NCBI GenBank assembly: GCA_947504045.1 | Contig: CANNFY010000002.1 | Coordinates: forward strand, 310,001-374,000 | Length of the DNA: 64,000 nt | DNA from: an uncultured Maribacter sp. | GTDB lineage: Bacteria > Bacteroidota > Bacteroidia > Flavobacteriales > Flavobacteriaceae | Reading direction: 5' to 3' | Shown: piece by piece, positions 44,481 to 52,819 of the stretch | Layout of the letters: each line of letters starts with the position of its first letter | Position numbering within the stretch: position 1 is the stretch's first letter | Notes under the pieces: model-generated | What the model saw: only the letters and a program-made list of their open reading frames with translations | Database searches by the model: none | Told to the model about the DNA's origin: nothing | Made by a program: the position numbers and the translations under genes

Positions 44481-45755
44481 ATGAAAAAAATTGTCTTCCT
44501 TTTTATACTTCTTATAAGTAACTCTCTTTTATCACAAAACTCCATTGAGGATAAAGAGTATCAAAATATTAATCAAAAAGTAATTGATTGGCGAAGAGAT
44601 ATTCATCAAAACCCAGAGTTATCTAATAGAGAATTTAAGACTGCAGAAAAGATTGCAGAACATTTAAAATTTTTAGGAATAGAAATACAAACTAAAGTTG
44701 CTCATACAGGTGTAGTTGGTATTTTAAAAGGAAAAGAAGGGAAAAAAGTTGTTGCCTTAAGAGCAGATATAGATGCTTTACCTGTTACAGAGCGTAATAA
44801 TTTGGAGTATAAATCTAATGTTACCTCTACTTTTTTAGGTAAAAAAGTAGGTGTTATGCATGCTTGTGGCCATGATACACATACAGCAATTTTAATGGGC
44901 GTTGCTGAAATTTTATCAAAAAATAAAGATAAAATTAATGGAACAATAAAATTTATTTTTCAACCTGCAGAAGAAGGTCCCCCACCAGGAGAAGAAGGTG
45001 GCGCAAAACTTATGATTAAAGAAGGGGTTCTTAAAAACCCCGATGTAAATGCCATTTTTGGTCTACATATAAACTCTGAAACTCCTGTTGGAACCATACG
45101 GTATAAGTCTGGTGGTACAATGGCTGCTGTACAACGTTTTGTAATTAATGTTAAAGGCAAACAAACACATGGATCCCAACCATGGAAAGGCGTAGACCCA
45201 ATTTTAATTAGTGCCAAAATTATTGATGGTTTACAAACTATAATTAGTAGAGAAGTTAATCTTACCAAAGAAGCTGCCGTAATTAGTGTTGGAAAAATTA
45301 GTAGTGGCGTACGTTTTAATATAATTCCAGAAAGTGCGGAGCTTATTGGAACTATAAGAACTTTAGATTATGATATGCAAAAATTAATTACCAAAAGAAT
45401 GCAAGAAATGGTACCATCTATAGCTAAAACTTATGGTGGAGAGGCAACTATTACTTTTGAAAATTTTACAGATATTACTTTTAATGAGCCCTCTCTTGTA
45501 ACTACAATGTTACCTACTCTACAAAAAGTTGCCGGTAAAAAAAATGTACAAGAACAAAAGGCTGTTACTGGTGGTGAAGATTTTTCGTATTTTCAAAATG
45601 AAGTTCCTGGTTTTTATTTCTTCTTAGGAGGAATGGCTCCTGGAACTACAGAATCTTTTCCGCACCATACTCCAGATTTTAAAATAGACGATAGCGGTTT
45701 ACTTTTAGGGGTAAAAGTATTAACTGAAATGAGTATTGACTATTTAAATAATTAG
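44481..45755 (+). CDS. Exported M20-family amidohydrolase
   Basis: A 424-residue metallohydrolase with a signal peptide (KIVFLFILLISNSLLSQ). M20D-type motifs are RRDIHQNPELSNREFKTAE, HACGHDTHTAIL (metal ligands ~133-139), PAEEGPP (Glu catalytic/metal), FGLHI, and GGEDFSYFQNEVPGFYF. This class removes acyl or amino-acid groups (hippurate, IAA-conjugate or N-acyl amino acid hydrolase types). Substrate is not determined. The 180-base gap to the helicase holds only weak AT-rich signals. Confidence 0.9.
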   Translation: MKKIVFLFILLISNSLLSQNSIEDKEYQNINQKVIDWRRDIHQNPELSNREFKTAEKIAEHLKFLGIEIQTKVAHTGVVGILKGKEGKKVVALRADIDALPVTERNNLEYKSNVTSTFLGKKVGVMHACGHDTHTAILMGVAEILSKNKDKINGTIKFIFQPAEEGPPPGEEGGAKLMIKEGVLKNPDVNAIFGLHINSETPVGTIRYKSGGTMAAVQRFVINVKGKQTHGSQPWKGVDPILISAKIIDGLQTIISREVNLTKEAAVISVGKISSGVRFNIIPESAELIGTIRTLDYDMQKLITKRMQEMVPSIAKTYGGEATITFENFTDITFNEPSLVTTMLPTLQKVAGKKNVQEQKAVTGGEDFSYFQNEVPGFYFFLGGMAPGTTESFPHHTPDFKIDDSGLLLGVKVLTEMSIDYLNN

Positions 45756-45837
45756 TTTTTCTTCAATCTCTAAAAGCAAATTTGTTTATTTTTTGTGTTA
45801 TTTTTGACCAAATTTTCCACTAAAGGGACTTATACTT

Positions 45838-47400
45838 ATGGATACTATTTTTGACTTTTTTTCTCGCATTTCGTGGTGGATGTGGATTTTAGCTGTTCTT
45901 ATAATTATTGCAATTAGAGATATATTTATACAAAAGTCGCATACCATAAGTCATAATTTTCCAATAGTAGGGCACTTAAGATATTGGTTAGAAAGTATTG
46001 GGCCAGAAATGCGTCAATATTTTGTTGCAAATAATAGAGAGGAACTACCTTTTAATAGAATTGAACGTGGTTGGATATATGCTTCTGCAAAAAAAGAAAA
46101 TAATTACGAAGGCTTTGGTACAGATAGAGATTTATTTGAACACCAACATATTTTTATAAAAAACCAAATGATTGGGTATAAAGTACCTGAAAATCATCCT
46201 AATACAAAAGACAACACATTTTTACCTTGTGCAAAAATAATTGGAGCATATAATAATAGAGCTAAGCCATTTAGACCTGCATCTGTTATAAATGTATCTG
46301 CTATGAGTTTTGGTTCTTTATCTGCTGCTGCTGTAGAAGCTTTAAATAAAGGAGTACACAAAGCTGGAGCATACCATAACACAGGAGAAGGCGGACTCTC
46401 CCCATACCATAAACATGGTGGTGATGTTGTTTTTCATTTTGGTACTGGCTACTTTGGGGTACGATCAAAAGATGGTAATTTATCTATTGAAAAATTAAAA
46501 AAACTAACCCAAGAAAATCCTTGTATAAAAGCCATTGAAATTAAACTTTCTCAAGGTGCTAAACCAGGAAAAGGTGGTGTTTTACCAGGGGCAAAAATAA
46601 CTCCAGAAATTGCAGAAATTAGAGGTGTAGAAGTTGGTAAAGATGTTCTTTCACCTGCTACGCACAAAGCTTTTAGTAATGTTAAGGAGTTAATGGAACT
46701 TATTGAGACCATAGCAAATGAAACAGGACTCCCTGTTGGTATAAAAGGTGCTATTGGTAAGTTAAAACAATGGGAAGAACTTGCCAACATTATGCTAAAG
46801 ACTGGTAAAGGTCCAGATTTTATTACGGTAGATGGTGGCGAAGGTGGTACTGGAGCTGCTCCTCCGAGTTTTGCAGACCATGTTTCTTTACCTTGGGTAT
46901 ATGGTTTTTCTAGCCTATATAGAATGTTTTCTGAAAAAGGACTTACAGAAAGAATTGTATTTATTGGTAGTGGTAAATTAGGATTTCCTGCAAAAGCAGC
47001 AATGGCATTTGCTATGGGTGTAGATTGTATAAATGTTGCTCGTGAAGCTATGATGAGTATTGGATGTATACAAGCACAAGTATGCCACACAAACCGATGT
47101 CCTGCTGGTATTGCAACACAAAGTAAATGGTTACAAAATGGTGTAAATGTTCCGTTAAAATCGGACAGATTAGCACAATATTTTAAAACCTTTAGAAAAG
47201 AATTTTCAGAAATTACCCATGCAGCTGGCTATGAGCATCCTTGTGAGTTTAACATGGACGATGTTCAAGTAAATGTTGATGATACAGATTTAAATAAAAC
47301 CTTAAGAAGCACCTATAAATACCAAAAAACTAAAGTGCCATTTAACGGCGTACAAGAATTGTATGACTGCCCACACTTAGGCACAATAAAACAACATTAA
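45838..47400 (+). CDS. Membrane-anchored FMN-binding glutamate-synthase-like protein
   Basis: A 520-residue GltS alpha-type domain (FMN-binding TIM barrel) preceded by one membrane helix (WWMWILAVLIIIAIRDIFI, ~12-30). Barrel signatures: VSAMSFGSLSAAAVEAL, HNTGEGGLSPYH, IEIKLSQGAKPGKGGVLPG, FITVDGGEGGTGAAP and the Cys-rich CHTNRCPAGIATQ, which in glutamate synthase holds the 3Fe-4S cluster. There is no amidotransferase domain, so glutamine-dependent synthesis is not expected; the reaction of these stand-alone proteins is not known to me. TATTTTTG lies 31 bases upstream. Confidence 0.85.
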   Translation: MDTIFDFFSRISWWMWILAVLIIIAIRDIFIQKSHTISHNFPIVGHLRYWLESIGPEMRQYFVANNREELPFNRIERGWIYASAKKENNYEGFGTDRDLFEHQHIFIKNQMIGYKVPENHPNTKDNTFLPCAKIIGAYNNRAKPFRPASVINVSAMSFGSLSAAAVEALNKGVHKAGAYHNTGEGGLSPYHKHGGDVVFHFGTGYFGVRSKDGNLSIEKLKKLTQENPCIKAIEIKLSQGAKPGKGGVLPGAKITPEIAEIRGVEVGKDVLSPATHKAFSNVKELMELIETIANETGLPVGIKGAIGKLKQWEELANIMLKTGKGPDFITVDGGEGGTGAAPPSFADHVSLPWVYGFSSLYRMFSEKGLTERIVFIGSGKLGFPAKAAMAFAMGVDCINVAREAMMSIGCIQAQVCHTNRCPAGIATQSKWLQNGVNVPLKSDRLAQYFKTFRKEFSEITHAAGYEHPCEFNMDDVQVNVDDTDLNKTLRSTYKYQKTKVPFNGVQELYDCPHLGTIKQH

Positions 47401-47419
47401 AATATTATAAAAAACAGAT

Positions 47420-48202
47420 ATGAATATAAAACTACCACTTTTTGCACTACTACTCTTTTCTTGCATTGCTGTACAAGCACAAAGAAAAAGTGATTTAATT
47501 AATGAAATAAACCTTTTAAGAGCACAACTAGACTCAACCAACATAGAACTTGCTTCTGCTAAAAAAAATGGAACTGTTAATGCAGAAAAAGCGACTTCTT
47601 TTGAAAAACAAGTACATGAGTTACAAGATGCAAATACCACACTATTAAAAAACTTAAATAGTTTTGCTCAAATATCTAGTAAAAACTCTGAAAGTGTAAA
47701 CAAAGCGCTTGCTAGTTTAGAAGAAAAAGAAAAACAGTTAAGCATTTTTACAGATGCCATTAGCAGTCATGATTCTACTGCAGTTGTTGTACTAACCAAC
47801 ACAAAACAAATACTTGGTGAAGATGCTAAAATAGGGGTAACTAATAGCAGTACTGTTGTAATTTCTAAAGATTTAACATCATTATTTGGAACAGACACAA
47901 ACACTACTGTAACCGAGGAAACTAAAACTTGGTTAAGTAAAATTGCATCTATTCTTAACACTAATCCTAATACTGTAATTACAATAGAAGGTTTAAGTAT
48001 GACCGGAGATTTAAACACGCCTACATTACAAGCTTCCTCTATTAGCAACATATTAATTAAAGACTTAGCTATTAATGCCGAAAGAGTTTCTATTGAAGTA
48101 AAAGATGGCGGTTTTAAAGAAGGGATTAACTTTAAAATACATCCAAATTACGAAGCTTTTTATCTTACTGCGCGTGAAGGTGTTAAAAACGGAAACAAAT
48201 AA
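47420..48202 (+). CDS. Decayed OmpA-like periplasmic protein (paralogue of the gene at 40431)
   Basis: A 260-residue protein with signal peptide LPLFALLLFSCIAVQAQ. It aligns by plan with the OmpA lipoprotein at 40431: coiled coil with NTTLLKNLNSFAQISSKNSESVNKALASLEEKE, then an OmpA-like domain and closing PNYEAFYLTAREGVKNG (compare KIDQFYSMIEEGMKD). The peptidoglycan motif is gone: no TD..(R)..N..LS..RA, and no NRR box; the region reads EGLSMTGDLNTPTLQASSISN. It may still bind a partner but probably not diaminopimelate. It follows the FMN gene by 19 bases. Confidence 0.75.
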   Translation: MNIKLPLFALLLFSCIAVQAQRKSDLINEINLLRAQLDSTNIELASAKKNGTVNAEKATSFEKQVHELQDANTTLLKNLNSFAQISSKNSESVNKALASLEEKEKQLSIFTDAISSHDSTAVVVLTNTKQILGEDAKIGVTNSSTVVISKDLTSLFGTDTNTTVTEETKTWLSKIASILNTNPNTVITIEGLSMTGDLNTPTLQASSISNILIKDLAINAERVSIEVKDGGFKEGINFKIHPNYEAFYLTAREGVKNGNK

Positions 48203-48317
48203 CTAATTTAATTAACGCATTTAAATTCCTTCAGGTAATAATAAATTATAGTAACCACTTTTACATAATTTTTATAAAATTACATCGTTCTTACATGCAG
48301 TAACAAAAACCAACATC

Positions 48318-48836
48318 ATGACCGAAGAAGGAATTTTACAAATGTTTGCTTATTTATTACCTGCTGTTGTAACAGGAGCGGTTTCTTTTTATTTTTTTAG
48401 ATTACATACTAAAAACGAAGAAGGTAGAAGACGTTTTTTATTACATAAAGACAGCCAAACAAACACCTTACCAATACGATTACAAGCATATGAAAGAATG
48501 GCTCTTTTTTTAGAAAGAATTGCTATTCCTAGTTTAGTTGTTAGAGTAGCTCCAAAATCCTCTGACAAAAACGAATATGAAAATTTACTTATTAAAAGTA
48601 TTGAAAACGAATTTGAGCATAATTTATCGCAACAAATATATATGACCGATGAATGTTGGAATATTATTAAAGCAGCTAAAAGTGCAACTATACAAATGAT
48701 CCGCAAAGCAGCTTTAAGTGAAACTGATTCTGCAGATAAATTAAGAGAAGATATTTTAACAGAAACCATGGACAAAGCTTCGCCTTCTGGAACTGCACTA
48801 GCGTACGTTAAAAAGGAAATTGGAGAATTGTGGTAA
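48318..48836 (+). CDS. DUF7935-like conserved flavobacterial membrane protein
   Basis: A 172-residue protein with one N-terminal membrane helix (FAYLLPAVVTGAVSFYFF) and a conserved cytoplasmic helical domain (TLPIRLQAYERMALFLERI, EFEHNLSQQIYMTDECWNIIKAAKSAT). The pattern is typical of a small family common in Flavobacteriaceae without known function. Transcribed alone, converging with the patatin pair, four bases between stops. Confidence 0.65.
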   Translation: MTEEGILQMFAYLLPAVVTGAVSFYFFRLHTKNEEGRRRFLLHKDSQTNTLPIRLQAYERMALFLERIAIPSLVVRVAPKSSDKNEYENLLIKSIENEFEHNLSQQIYMTDECWNIIKAAKSATIQMIRKAALSETDSADKLREDILTETMDKASPSGTALAYVKKEIGELW

Positions 48837-48840
48837 CTAA

Positions 48841-49731
48841 TTATTTTGGCACATTAAATTTTGCCTCTGCATAATTAAAACCTTGCTCCCACCACTCTGT
48901 CATTAATTTTTTATTAAATACTAAAGAGTTCTCCGTTAGTTTTGTTGGTGTATAATATAAATTTAATTTAACGCCTTTATGTTTTGCCGCCAAAATACCT
49001 TCAGAAATATCATGATGTTCTATTTGGTCTAAAACAAACCCATAAATACTAAGCATTAATGAGAATGGGTTTTTACCTAAAACTTTATTATGTTCCATTT
49101 TTTCGGACTCTAAAATAACAGCATCAATTTCTGTAGCTCCTCTCCTAACCGCTTCTCGTATTGGTAAAACACAACCTAATCCTCCGTCTCCATACTCAAA
49201 ACCATCTTTTTTTACTAAAGACATAAATGGAATATAGTTACAAGATATCCACATCCAATCACAAAATTCGTCATAAGTAAATTCTTTTATAGACTTATAT
49301 TCTACTCTGTTTTTAGATAAATTAGAAACCGTTACAACAACGTCTTTATAGGTTGCTATAATTTGATTAAACTCTTCTATAGAAAAATTTTTCCTAATAG
49401 TTCTTCGTAAAGATTTACTCTCTCCAAACGTTCTTTTCTTTTTTATAAACTGCAAAAAAGTTGTCATAAAGTTTATAGAAACAAACTCTCTATCTCCTTT
49501 TTTACGAACCACAAAAGGATTTAAACTAAATATTTTTCGTTGTGTAACATTGGTATATAAATCATACAACTTACCAACTTTATTTAATGCTAACTGAGGT
49601 ATTAAAAGACTTCCTGTTGATGTACCAACAAGCAAATCATAATCTCTCTTTTCTATTTCCATTAAATATTGTGCAACACCACCTGCAAAGGCTCCTTTAC
49701 TTCCTCCTCCACTAATTACTAAGGCTCTCAT
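48841..49731 (-). CDS. Patatin-like phospholipase (second of tandem pair)
   Basis: A 296-residue patatin from ATG 49731: oxyanion hole GGGSKGA (8-14), nucleophile elbow GTSTG with Ser38, and catalytic Asp in YGDGGLG (~200), so the Ser-Asp dyad is intact. It should be a lipid acyl hydrolase. The frame extends 18 residues upstream, but that part lies inside the preceding gene and the MRALVIS start matches its neighbour exactly. It starts one base after the neighbour's stop; the two share ~50% of visible motifs and are a tandem duplication. Confidence 0.88.
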   Translation of the reverse strand: MRALVISGGGSKGAFAGGVAQYLMEIEKRDYDLLVGTSTGSLLIPQLALNKVGKLYDLYTNVTQRKIFSLNPFVVRKKGDREFVSINFMTTFLQFIKKKRTFGESKSLRRTIRKNFSIEEFNQIIATYKDVVVTVSNLSKNRVEYKSIKEFTYDEFCDWMWISCNYIPFMSLVKKDGFEYGDGGLGCVLPIREAVRRGATEIDAVILESEKMEHNKVLGKNPFSLMLSIYGFVLDQIEHHDISEGILAAKHKGVKLNLYYTPTKLTENSLVFNKKLMTEWWEQGFNYAEAKFNVPK

Positions 49732-49732
49732 T

Positions 49733-50632
49733 CTATTGTATCTGACTAGTTTTTGTGTTTTTAAATTTGGCAAAGTTATAACCACTTTCCCACCATTTAC
49801 TCATTTTTTCTTTATTAAAAATTAAGGAGTTTGTAGTTAAAACGGTAGGAGTATAATATAAATTAATTATTGCATTATTATGATTTGCAACATATTTACC
49901 AATACGTATATTTTGATTTTCAATACGATCTAACATAAATTCAAACATATTAGTAAGTAAAGAAAAGGCATTTTTTGATGGCATTCTATTTAAATGACTT
50001 ACCTCTGTTTGCAAAACTATAACATCTATTTCTGTAGCGCCCCTTTTTATTGCTTCTTCTATTGGAACCATATTTCCTAAACCACCATCTGCATACTCGC
50101 ATCCATTTTTACGTGCTAAAGTCATAAAAGGAGTATAATTACAAGATATCCAAACCCACTCGCAAAAATCATCATAGTCATAATCATTTACACTCTTATA
50201 CTCTACTGTGTTTTGCGATAAATTAGAAACGGTTACCACAACTTCTTTTGGTCCATTTTTAAGATCTAAAAACTCTTCTTCTGTTATGGTCTCTTTTATT
50301 AGTTTTAATAAATTATAACTTTCTCCAAAAGTTTTACTTCCTCTAAAAAAATTTTTAAATACGTTCCAATGGTCTATACCTATAGCGTTTAAACCATGCT
50401 TATTTTGAATTACAAAAGGACAGTTACTAAATATACTTTTTTGATTTACAGAAGTGTAAACCTCTTTAATCTTATCTATTTTATGTAATGCTAAATGAGA
50501 AATTAATAAACTTCCTGTAGAGGTTCCTAAAAAAATTTCATAGTTATAGTTAAGCTCTTGCATTAAATATTGCGAAACTCCGCCTGCAAAAGCTCCTTTA
50601 CTACCTCCACCAGAAATTACTAAAGCTCTCAT
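49733..50632 (-). CDS. Patatin-like phospholipase (first of tandem pair)
   Basis: A 299-residue patatin: GGGSKGA at 8-14, GTSTG with Ser38, DGG in YADGGLGNMVP (~200). No signal peptide, so cytosolic or secreted by another route. Its ATG shares its first base with the TAA stop of the upstream M1 peptidase, so it is translationally coupled to it, and its own stop nearly touches the next patatin. Peptidase-patatin-patatin is one operon read leftwards. Confidence 0.9.
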   Translation of the reverse strand: MRALVISGGGSKGAFAGGVSQYLMQELNYNYEIFLGTSTGSLLISHLALHKIDKIKEVYTSVNQKSIFSNCPFVIQNKHGLNAIGIDHWNVFKNFFRGSKTFGESYNLLKLIKETITEEEFLDLKNGPKEVVVTVSNLSQNTVEYKSVNDYDYDDFCEWVWISCNYTPFMTLARKNGCEYADGGLGNMVPIEEAIKRGATEIDVIVLQTEVSHLNRMPSKNAFSLLTNMFEFMLDRIENQNIRIGKYVANHNNAIINLYYTPTVLTTNSLIFNKEKMSKWWESGYNFAKFKNTKTSQIQ

Positions 50633-52734
50633 TATTTTTGTACTAGTTCTTTTATATAACGGTATTTTTTTTCATTTAATTCTTTCAACTGCAATTTAAT
50701 TCTTGCCTTATATTCTTTATCTTCTACTAATTTAACTAATAAATTTCTTGCAAATTTTTTAAATTGCCAACTATGGTGTTCACTTGCTATTATAAGATTT
50801 TTTAGGCTTTTAGTATCTAAACCAATAGTTTCGTTTAAAAATTGAAAAGCACTAATACGAGTTTCTATACTATAATTTGGAGCAGTATAATTTACTAATT
50901 CTTTATAATAATTTCCTGTATTAAAACTATTATAGTCTGGTGTAACCATTGCCAATGTTAGCCAAAGTAATCTTATATTTTTATTTGGTAAACCTACAAT
51001 AGTATTGGTTTTATCTAAATATATATTTCGCTTTTCAGGAAAACTACTCCATAAGGCAAATAAAGCATTTTCTTGTGTTACATAACTTTTATCCTCTAAA
51101 AGCGTTTCAAAAAAAGGTTGCAGCTCTTCTGGTATTTTAATGGTTGATTTAGCTACTGCTCTTCGTATTTTTATATCCGATGTACCTAAAGCCATTTGTA
51201 TAAAACTTGGCGATAAATAGGTATAAAAGTTTTTAATTATTCTAGATTTTAATTCTGCTGAATTTGTTTTATTCCAATACCCTTGTATTATTTTTTCTTT
51301 ATGTATATAACTGGAACTTGCTATAACTACTTCTTCTTCTATAAAATTTAATATTTTAATTTCTTCGGATTTTGAAGCTAAATGTTTTATTACTTCTTCA
51401 TATGGAAAAGTTTTTTCTAACAGCCATTTATTTTTAAATTCTATAAGATTTTCTCCACCAGCATCTTCAATTTCTTTAATAAAATTTTCTACTTCTACAT
51501 TTTTAAATTGGTATTTTTTTAAATAAGAAATTACTCCTTTTTTAAAAACAGTATCTCCAACTTTTTCTCGCAACATATGTAATGCCCATGCTCCTTTTTC
51601 ATAAAATGTAAGACTACTAGCTTTAGGGTCTAGTAAAGATTCTCCTTTTTCATTATTTTGATTTTTATAAATGGCTCTTGCACTATCAAATAATTTCCAA
51701 TAATAATGCTCCGAACCAAATATTTCTTTTTCAGCTACATAAGAATAATATGTTGCAAACCCTTCATGCAGCCAATGGCTATTACCATCTTTTTCTGTTA
51801 TTAAATTTCCAAACCATTGATGCGCTAATTCATGTGCGTTAACAGTAACATAATTTTTATCTACAAAAGACAACGAGTCTATTACATAGCCATCTGAAAA
51901 TACAGTAGTTCCAGTATTTTCCATTCCGGCATATAAAAAATCATGTACAGGAATTTGCTTATAGTTTTGCCACGGATAAGAAAATCCAATTTCTGACTCT
52001 AAAAAATTAAAAATTTCTTTAGAATACCTATATGTAGGTTCTATAAGTAAACTATCTTTTGGATAATAATAGAATTGTAAAGGAATGCCACTTTTAGATT
52101 TCTCCTCCACATATTTATAATTTCCTATAGCAAAAGCTACTAAATAGCTACTCATAGGTTTATCCATAGAGTATGTCCATAAATTCGTATTTTCTTTCTC
52201 TTGTTTTTCTATAAGTTTCCCGTTAGAAATTACGGTGTAGTCTTTCTCAAACTCAATAGCAATATCAAACACCACCTTTTCTGTCATATCATCAAAACTA
52301 GGCAACCAATGGCTTGTGTATTTCCCTTGTCCTTGTGTCCAAATCTGACCATTTTTGTTTAATTCTTCAGAAGTAGTATCCCAACCAACAAAATAAACCG
52401 TTTGCTTAGGAACTGCCTTATAGTTAAGAGTTATAGAATATACCTTGTTTTTTTTGAAAGCATGTTTTATAGATATTTTAGAATTGGTGTTTAAAAAATC
52501 TACTTTTTTCTTGTTTAATAAAACAGATGTAAACACCATGTTATTCGCATCTAAAAAAACATAACTAACATCTTCTAAAACCTTAAATTCATAAGTTACT
52601 ATGCCTTTTACAGCCTTTTCTTTAACAATAGGAGTTAGCAAAACTTTTGCATTTAAAAAATCTACTTTCTCTTGTGTTTGAGAAAATAAACTTATGCTAA
52701 TTAAAAAAAATAATACCTTAAAAAATAGTTTCAT
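50632..52734 (-). CDS. Exported M1-family aminopeptidase
   Basis: A 700-residue metalloprotease with a signal peptide (LFFKVLFFLISISLFSQ). The zinc site is complete: HELAHQWFG near residues 298-306 and WLHEGFATYYSY 19 residues on supplies the third ligand Glu; GMENTG (~272) is the exopeptidase motif. It should trim N-terminal residues from periplasmic peptides. Contrast the degenerate M1 domain at 32406. Promoter box TAAATTTG on the minus strand at 52764-52771. Confidence 0.92.
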   Translation of the reverse strand: MKLFFKVLFFLISISLFSQTQEKVDFLNAKVLLTPIVKEKAVKGIVTYEFKVLEDVSYVFLDANNMVFTSVLLNKKKVDFLNTNSKISIKHAFKKNKVYSITLNYKAVPKQTVYFVGWDTTSEELNKNGQIWTQGQGKYTSHWLPSFDDMTEKVVFDIAIEFEKDYTVISNGKLIEKQEKENTNLWTYSMDKPMSSYLVAFAIGNYKYVEEKSKSGIPLQFYYYPKDSLLIEPTYRYSKEIFNFLESEIGFSYPWQNYKQIPVHDFLYAGMENTGTTVFSDGYVIDSLSFVDKNYVTVNAHELAHQWFGNLITEKDGNSHWLHEGFATYYSYVAEKEIFGSEHYYWKLFDSARAIYKNQNNEKGESLLDPKASSLTFYEKGAWALHMLREKVGDTVFKKGVISYLKKYQFKNVEVENFIKEIEDAGGENLIEFKNKWLLEKTFPYEEVIKHLASKSEEIKILNFIEEEVVIASSSYIHKEKIIQGYWNKTNSAELKSRIIKNFYTYLSPSFIQMALGTSDIKIRRAVAKSTIKIPEELQPFFETLLEDKSYVTQENALFALWSSFPEKRNIYLDKTNTIVGLPNKNIRLLWLTLAMVTPDYNSFNTGNYYKELVNYTAPNYSIETRISAFQFLNETIGLDTKSLKNLIIASEHHSWQFKKFARNLLVKLVEDKEYKARIKLQLKELNEKKYRYIKELVQK

Positions 52735-52763
52735 GGTTTTTGGGGGTTATTGTCAACACTCTC

Positions 52764-52771
52764 CAAATTTA
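52764..52771 (-). promoter_or_regulatory. Candidate -7 box of the M1-patatin operon
   Basis: TAAATTTG on the minus strand matches TAnnTTTG and lies 29 bases before the ATG at 52734. No -33 TTG is seen. Confidence 0.4.
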
Positions 52772-52819
52772 GCATTTTACTTTGTTGCATTCTTATTAGC
52801 TATACCCTAATTTAGACGA

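Noticed and set aside
46551-47090. 179-residue minus-strand open frame
   Set aside because: It lies wholly opposite the well-supported FMN glutamate-synthase-like gene and shows no family motif; a shadow frame.
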